Shown here: piece by piece, positions 8,274 through 11,329 of the stretch
How positions within the stretch are numbered: position 1 is the stretch's first letter
Layout: every line of letters starts with the position of its first letter
Assembly (NCBI GenBank): GCA_032353305.1
Contig: JAUCNG010376149.1
Location: forward strand, 1 to 11,329
Direction of reading: 5' to 3'
Length of the DNA stretch: 11,329 nucleotides
From: Cephalothrix spiralis
Lineage: Eukaryota > Nemertea > Palaeonemertea > Archinemertea > Cephalotrichidae
The notes under the pieces: model-generated
Databases searched by the model: none
Told to the model about the DNA's origin: nothing
The model's input: only the letters and a program-made list of their open reading frames with translations
Program-made: the position numbers and the translations under genes

Positions 8274-8948
8274 CAGTGGCGTAACGCAATCCAATGGCAC
8301 TTTGGACTGGGGCCCACTATATTTTCAAGATCGATACGAATTCATAATGTAAGCCTACCTTGTACAAAGTGTCACAAACAGAATATCGTTATACGTCCCA
8401 ACTAGCCACAAATCGAGGAAATTGGAAGAAAAGTATGAGGATTATTAATATTATCAACAAACTTACATGCTTTCATAAAAGATCGAACAAGAAATATAAT
8501 CGACTCGTATTATTAATAAACTAGACAGCAATGTTCTTATTTTTGTGATGTTAATCAATATATATGATCACAAGTAGATTATTGACATATTTCTAAAGAA
8601 TCGCAGTTTATTGATCTCATTCGTGAATCGAATTATAAATCGCAACGCATCAAAGGGCGTATTGTATATAATGCTCACATATAGCCGTTTTTTCTCTCTC
8701 GAACTTAGTAAAGAACGTTCTTTCGAAGTGTTTAAATGTGCTATCTGGGACAGTTGTGCAGATAATCGTTAAAGGCTATACATTCTGAACAATTTTCGTT
8801 TTATGACTAAATTTAACCATTCTTTTCCCAGGTTCGGTGGAGGGCCAAGGCCAGTAACTTCAAAACTATGATAGCTGGTTTAAATACCACCATGATAAAA
8901 AAATAGAAGTTAAAAGTTATTTCATCGGGCCCCTTAACTACGCCACTA
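8274..8948. mobile_element. hAT-like MITE in intron 6
   Basis: The left end CAGTGGCGTAACGC...GGGGCCC and the right end, read as complement, TAGTGGCGTAGTTAAGGGGCCC match. The 8 bases outside, TTGCTAAG (8266-8273) and TAGCTGAG (8949-8956), agree at 6 of 8 positions, as expected for an aged 8-bp target duplication of a hAT element. The 675-bp interior codes for nothing recognisable, so it would depend on a transposase made elsewhere. Confidence 0.72.
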
Positions 8949-8956
8949 TAGCTGAG

Positions 8957-9466
8957 AATATGGTTATATATATACATTATGCCACGCCTCGATCAGTCTC
9001 GATCATGTTTTGTGAAAAATGTCGTAGTATTTCCGGGTTTAAGGTTTGAGACAGGAGGGGGGGGGGTGTCTTGAAAGTGCAGTCACCAACGTCTCCGAAG
9101 TGAAATGTTTCGAAATTTTACGATGAAACCCACCACCCCTTCACAAACTTGACATTTGGGTCACTTCGCAGACGCAACCTCAAAACACCCACCCGAAATC
9201 ATCACTAACTTGACATTTTTTCACTTTTCGGACCCCAGTCGAGACCCCAGTAGAAAAACAATCACCTTTTAAGGAAAAATTTGTGCGCGGTGAAAGAAAA
9301 AATTGCAAAATTTTGCCAGAAAAAAACTGCACTGCGGACAATTTTGGAAAACATTTCCACTGTGTAAAAAATTGGACGCGTATTAATTGTTGAAAATATG
9401 AACCACTTTTTTGACATTTTTCCTGATTTTGCATCATTTTTCTGACAGTACTTTCTGGACACCACC
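8957..9466 (+). other. Middle part of intron 6, repeat-like but unassigned
   Basis: Contains a G10 run (9057-9066) and the word GTCTTGAAAGTG (9069-9080), whose complement recurs near 9488. It also has an imperfect direct repeat around ACTTGACATTT (near 9148 and 9208). Overlapping minus-strand frames (9180-9465) are Phe/Lys-rich with no known domain. This may be a decayed element, but I could not define its ends. Confidence 0.5.
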
Positions 9467-9572
9467 CATTATCGAGACAAGAACCTCACTTTCAAGACAT
9501 ACGCCTCTGGATACCCACACATTATCGAGACATGAACTTCACTTTCAATAAATAATCCTCTGGATACCCACG
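9467..9572. repeat. Two-copy 53-bp tandem duplication before exon 7
   Basis: Copy 1 (9467-9519) and copy 2 (9520-9572) share CATTATCGAGACA, ACTTTCAA and CCTCTGGATACCCAC. Divergence is greater than in the 5817-5924 pair. The duplication ends about 100 bp before the exon 7 acceptor. Confidence 0.88.
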
Positions 9573-9674
9573 TCTTGAAAGTGGTATTGAAAGTGAAACC
9601 AATGTCTCTAGATCTGTTTGAGAGTTTATGAAAAATCACGAAAGGGATACATTTAGAATCCTTTTGTTTTCTAG

Positions 9675-9797
9675 GGGTTGATCCATGCACCCATAATCCA
9701 TGTGGCGAATTTTCAACTTGTACAGCTCAAACGAATTCACTTCAGCATGTATGCGGTTGTCTAAGCGGTTTTAAACGCAATGGAAGCGACTGTGACT
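9675..9797 (+). CDS. Exon 7: EGF-like domain 6
   Basis: This 123-bp exon lies between acceptor ttttctag and donor T|GTAAGT. The junction codon is TGG, giving W-V-D-P-C. Cysteine spacing is C-x4-C-x5-C-x10-C-x-C-x10-C, with GEFST in the second loop and LSGFKRNGSD in the last. N-G-S just before C6 is a possible N-glycosylation site. The aromatic residue usually two places before C4 is replaced: the segment reads LQHV before C4. The first half closely matches exon 5. Confidence 0.91.
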
Positions 9798-10413
9798 GTA
9801 AGTACTAAGTAGTATTTGATTGCCACTGCTGTTTAATGGTATTGGTTTTCTAACGGGAAAAAATTAAGAAATACAAACTTTCAGCTTTTTTTATTTCAAG
9901 TAATTTTTAAACATGTGAAAAATGTAAAATCTTTGACTTTTTATGAAATTTTAATTAAAATCTGGGGTTCAACAAAAATTTCAGAAAAATTTATTTTCTG
10001 ACCAAGTACTAAAATGATTTAACAGTCTGGAACTACTTTTTTCGTTAACCGTATTTTTTGAATTTATGGCGATATCAAATTCACGAATTTATCAGGATGT
10101 CCAAAAATAGCGACATAACAGCCCTGTCACGATATTCGCTTATTTTACTTTATGATTTAACTACATTCCGTTGAGATACAGTGCTGAACATCAATGTTAA
10201 CTTTTATTCCAAAAATTATAGTTGAAAGCTTTTCTTATTTTTTTTTTAAACGCCGGGTTTTAAAATATCGGGCAAAGATTCACGCGACATATTTTATGAT
10301 ATTCCGTTTTTTGACCCAAGTTGTGCAAATTAACATAATTTAAAAACTATCAATGATATTATGATAATGAAACTTAAATCTGATACTGAAACGGTGTTAA
10401 TTTATTTTTCAAG
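9798..10413 (+). other. Intron 7
   Basis: The shortest well-supported intron (616 bp), bounded by the exon 7 donor and exon 8 acceptor. AT-rich with T and A runs. I find no inverted repeat or coding signal, which sets it apart from introns 1 to 6. Confidence 0.75.
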
Positions 10414-10866
10414 GGATTGATCCATGCACCAGACCTAATATATGTGGTGGTGCCTATTCGACATGCAACGGGACTGAGAATACACAAGATTATGAATGTG
10501 GGTGCGTGAGCGGATTTGAGCGGAGAAATAATACAGGACAAAGCACTAGCCGAGGCCGAGGCCATAATGCTAACCGAGGCCGAGGACACAATGCTAACCG
10601 ACACCGAGGACACCTAGCCCAAGCCATAGCTAACCAAAGCCGAGGACACCGAGGCCGTGGACGAGGACGACGCAATCGTCGCGGTGCTAACAGAGGACGA
10701 GGACGGAATGTTAACCGAGGCCGAGGACGAGGACGAGGTCACAATGTTAACCGAGGCCGAGGACGAGGACGCAATGTTAACCGAGGCCGAGGACGAGGAC
10801 GCAATGTTAACCGAGGCCGAGGACGCAATACTAATCGAGGCCGAGGACATAATGCTAGATGTGTCT
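10414..10866 (+). CDS. Exon 8: EGF-like domain 7 with a 118-residue Arg/Gly/Asn-rich C5-C6 loop
   Basis: This 453-bp exon lies between acceptor tttttcaag and donor T|GTAAGT, phase 1 at both ends like its neighbours. It begins W-I-D-P-C, has C-x5-C-x6-C-x10-C-x-C, and starts the last loop normally as VSGFERRNN. The chain then runs into an array built from R-G-R-G-[R/H]-N-x-N units before reaching C6 (R-C-V) just ahead of the donor. The C5-C6 gap is 118 residues, against 10 in most sibling domains. The insert is about one third Arg, rich in Gly and Asn, and has no Asp or Glu. Possible N-glycosylation sites are N-G-T between C3 and C4, N-N-T at the start of the insert, and N-Q-S within it. The frame is fixed by the splice phases and by recovery of C6 after the repeat. 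An extra intron inside the repeat cannot be excluded. Function of the insert is unknown. Confidence 0.85.
10551..10856 (+). repeat. In-frame minisatellite of 24-36 bp units inside exon 8
   Basis: The repeats have a core of AATGYTAACCGAGGCCGAGG followed by one to three extra (CGAGGA) hexamers. Unit lengths are 24, 30 and 36 bp, that is 8, 10 or 12 codons, so copy-number changes keep the frame. Two adjacent 30-bp units near 10770-10829 are almost identical, which points to recent unequal exchange or slippage. The left part (about 10600-10685) is more diverged. GC content is far above that of the flanking introns. Confidence 0.93.
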
Positions 10867-11257
10867 GTAAGTATGTGTGTACCTGATGTAGTGTTTTCAA
10901 GTAGGTTAGGATCGACATGCAATGTTTTTTGCGCCTCTTTGAGCAATTTAAAAATATTTTAAGTAGTTCTGGACAACAATTTCATTCGATTCAAATGCAA
11001 GAAATGGTGTCCCATTTCGACATCATAATCGTTAATACTTATGATGTTTCCTGTTCCTGCACTTTTTCCTTCTCAATGTTTCCATGTTCTCGCCCATTTT
11101 ACCTTCATGTTCCTGTGTTCAAAATACCCCTTACAGTCACACAACTGACATAACTTCAAAAAATTCCCCGTGTATGCTGCTTTTAGATTTCATGGGATTC
11201 ATTTACCTTTTTTGATAACTTTAGCTAATCCAAGCTATGCTTTAAATTCCGTTGTAG
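10867..11257 (+). other. Intron after exon 8
   Basis: Begins with GTAAGTATG and, if the candidate exon 9 is right, ends at 11257. It includes an unremarkable open frame at 10917-11153. No repeats that I can support. Confidence 0.55.
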
Positions 11258-11329
11258 GTGTGTTCATTGCCCCCTCACCTGAATGTCCGATCGGACATTC
11301 AACACCGGAGCTTAGTGTTACCCAGACAC
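11258..11329 (+). CDS. Possible exon 9 (start only), non-EGF
   Basis: A candidate acceptor (ccgttgtag) at 11249-11257 is followed by open sequence to the window edge. In phase 1, matching the T left by exon 8, it reads Cys then VFIAPSPECPIGHSTPELSV and onward, with no stop. Base composition changes here to balanced GC, unlike the AT-rich intron before it. The Pro/Ser/Thr-rich text does not look like an EGF domain and could be the start of a stalk or another extracellular domain. The pyrimidine tract is weak and only 72 bases are visible, so this is tentative. Confidence 0.4.
   Translation, partial: MCSLPPHLNVRSDIQHRSLVLPRH

Larger units (their letters stand above)
1106..10866 (+). other. Partial gene: Link domain plus at least seven EGF-like domains
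   Basis: Eight exons joined by GT-AG introns form one open reading frame. All junctions fall after the first base of a codon, and no exon contains a stop in the chosen frame. The product has a Link domain followed by seven tandem EGF-like domains, with only a short linker between the Link domain and the first EGF. Such proteins act outside the cell, in matrix or at the cell surface, and Link domains of other proteins bind hyaluronan. The 5' end is missing: no convincing signal-peptide exon was found before 1106. The 3' end is missing too, since exon 8 ends in a good donor and no stop follows in frame within an exon. I do not recognise a named orthologue. Stabilins combine EGF and Link domains, but with the Link domain near the C-terminus and with fasciclin domains, none of which is seen here. 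Confidence 0.88.

Noticed and set aside
9180-9465. Two overlapping minus-strand Phe/Lys-rich frames
   Set aside because: Low-complexity A/T-rich sequence reads open by chance in more than one frame, and no domain is visible.
2882-10866. Calcium-binding EGF domains
   Set aside because: The Asp-x-Asp/Asn-Glu signature before C1 is absent. The position usually holds Trp or Ser, and Pro stands in place of Glu.
10374-10946. Minus-strand Ser/Ala-rich frames and the acidic plus-strand frame over the exon 8 repeat, as separate genes
   Set aside because: They are shadows of the repeat. Only the R-G-R-G frame agrees with both splice phases and restores the sixth EGF cysteine.

Overview
The window is intron-rich, AT-rich nuclear DNA from an animal. 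It carries the middle of one plus-strand gene for a secreted or membrane-anchored extracellular protein. Eight exons can be placed from splice sites, reading phase and cysteine patterns. Exon 1 (1106-1435) encodes a Link (hyaluronan-binding type) domain. Exons 2 to 8 (2882-10866) each encode exactly one EGF-like domain. Link domains are known from animals, and introns of about 0.6-1.5 kb full of short non-coding transposons suggest an invertebrate, perhaps an aquatic one. I cannot name the species. The signal peptide, the start codon and the C-terminus lie outside the window. A ninth exon may begin at 11258.

Every placed exon starts and ends in phase 1, and every exon is a multiple of three long. 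Each EGF exon is therefore a cassette that could be gained, lost or skipped without changing the frame. The residue formed across most EGF-EGF junctions is Trp (T|GG), giving linkers of the form C6-x-W-[I/V]-[D/N]-P-C1. Exons 2 to 7 encode ordinary six-cysteine domains. Exon 8 (10414-10866) is the unusual one: an Arg/Gly/Asn repeat, encoded by an in-frame minisatellite of 24-36 bp units, sits between the fifth and sixth cysteines. It stretches that loop from 10 to 118 residues.

The introns hold a varied set of short inverted-repeat elements with no recognisable transposase. There is a truncated hAT-like end at 1-77. Elements at about 316-820 and 4391-4902 share terminal sequence. Two hAT-like elements with CAGTGGCGTAACG ends lie at 1461-1925 and 8274-8948, the latter with a probable 8-bp target duplication. 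Foldback elements lie at 2312-2556, 3067-3626, 5284-5676, 6153-6525 and 7257-7838. Two short tandem duplications (5817-5924, 9467-9572) and three mononucleotide runs complete the picture. Intron 7 and the tail of the window show nothing recognisable apart from the possible ninth exon.

No tRNA, rRNA, CRISPR array, promoter, polyadenylation site or second gene could be supported.
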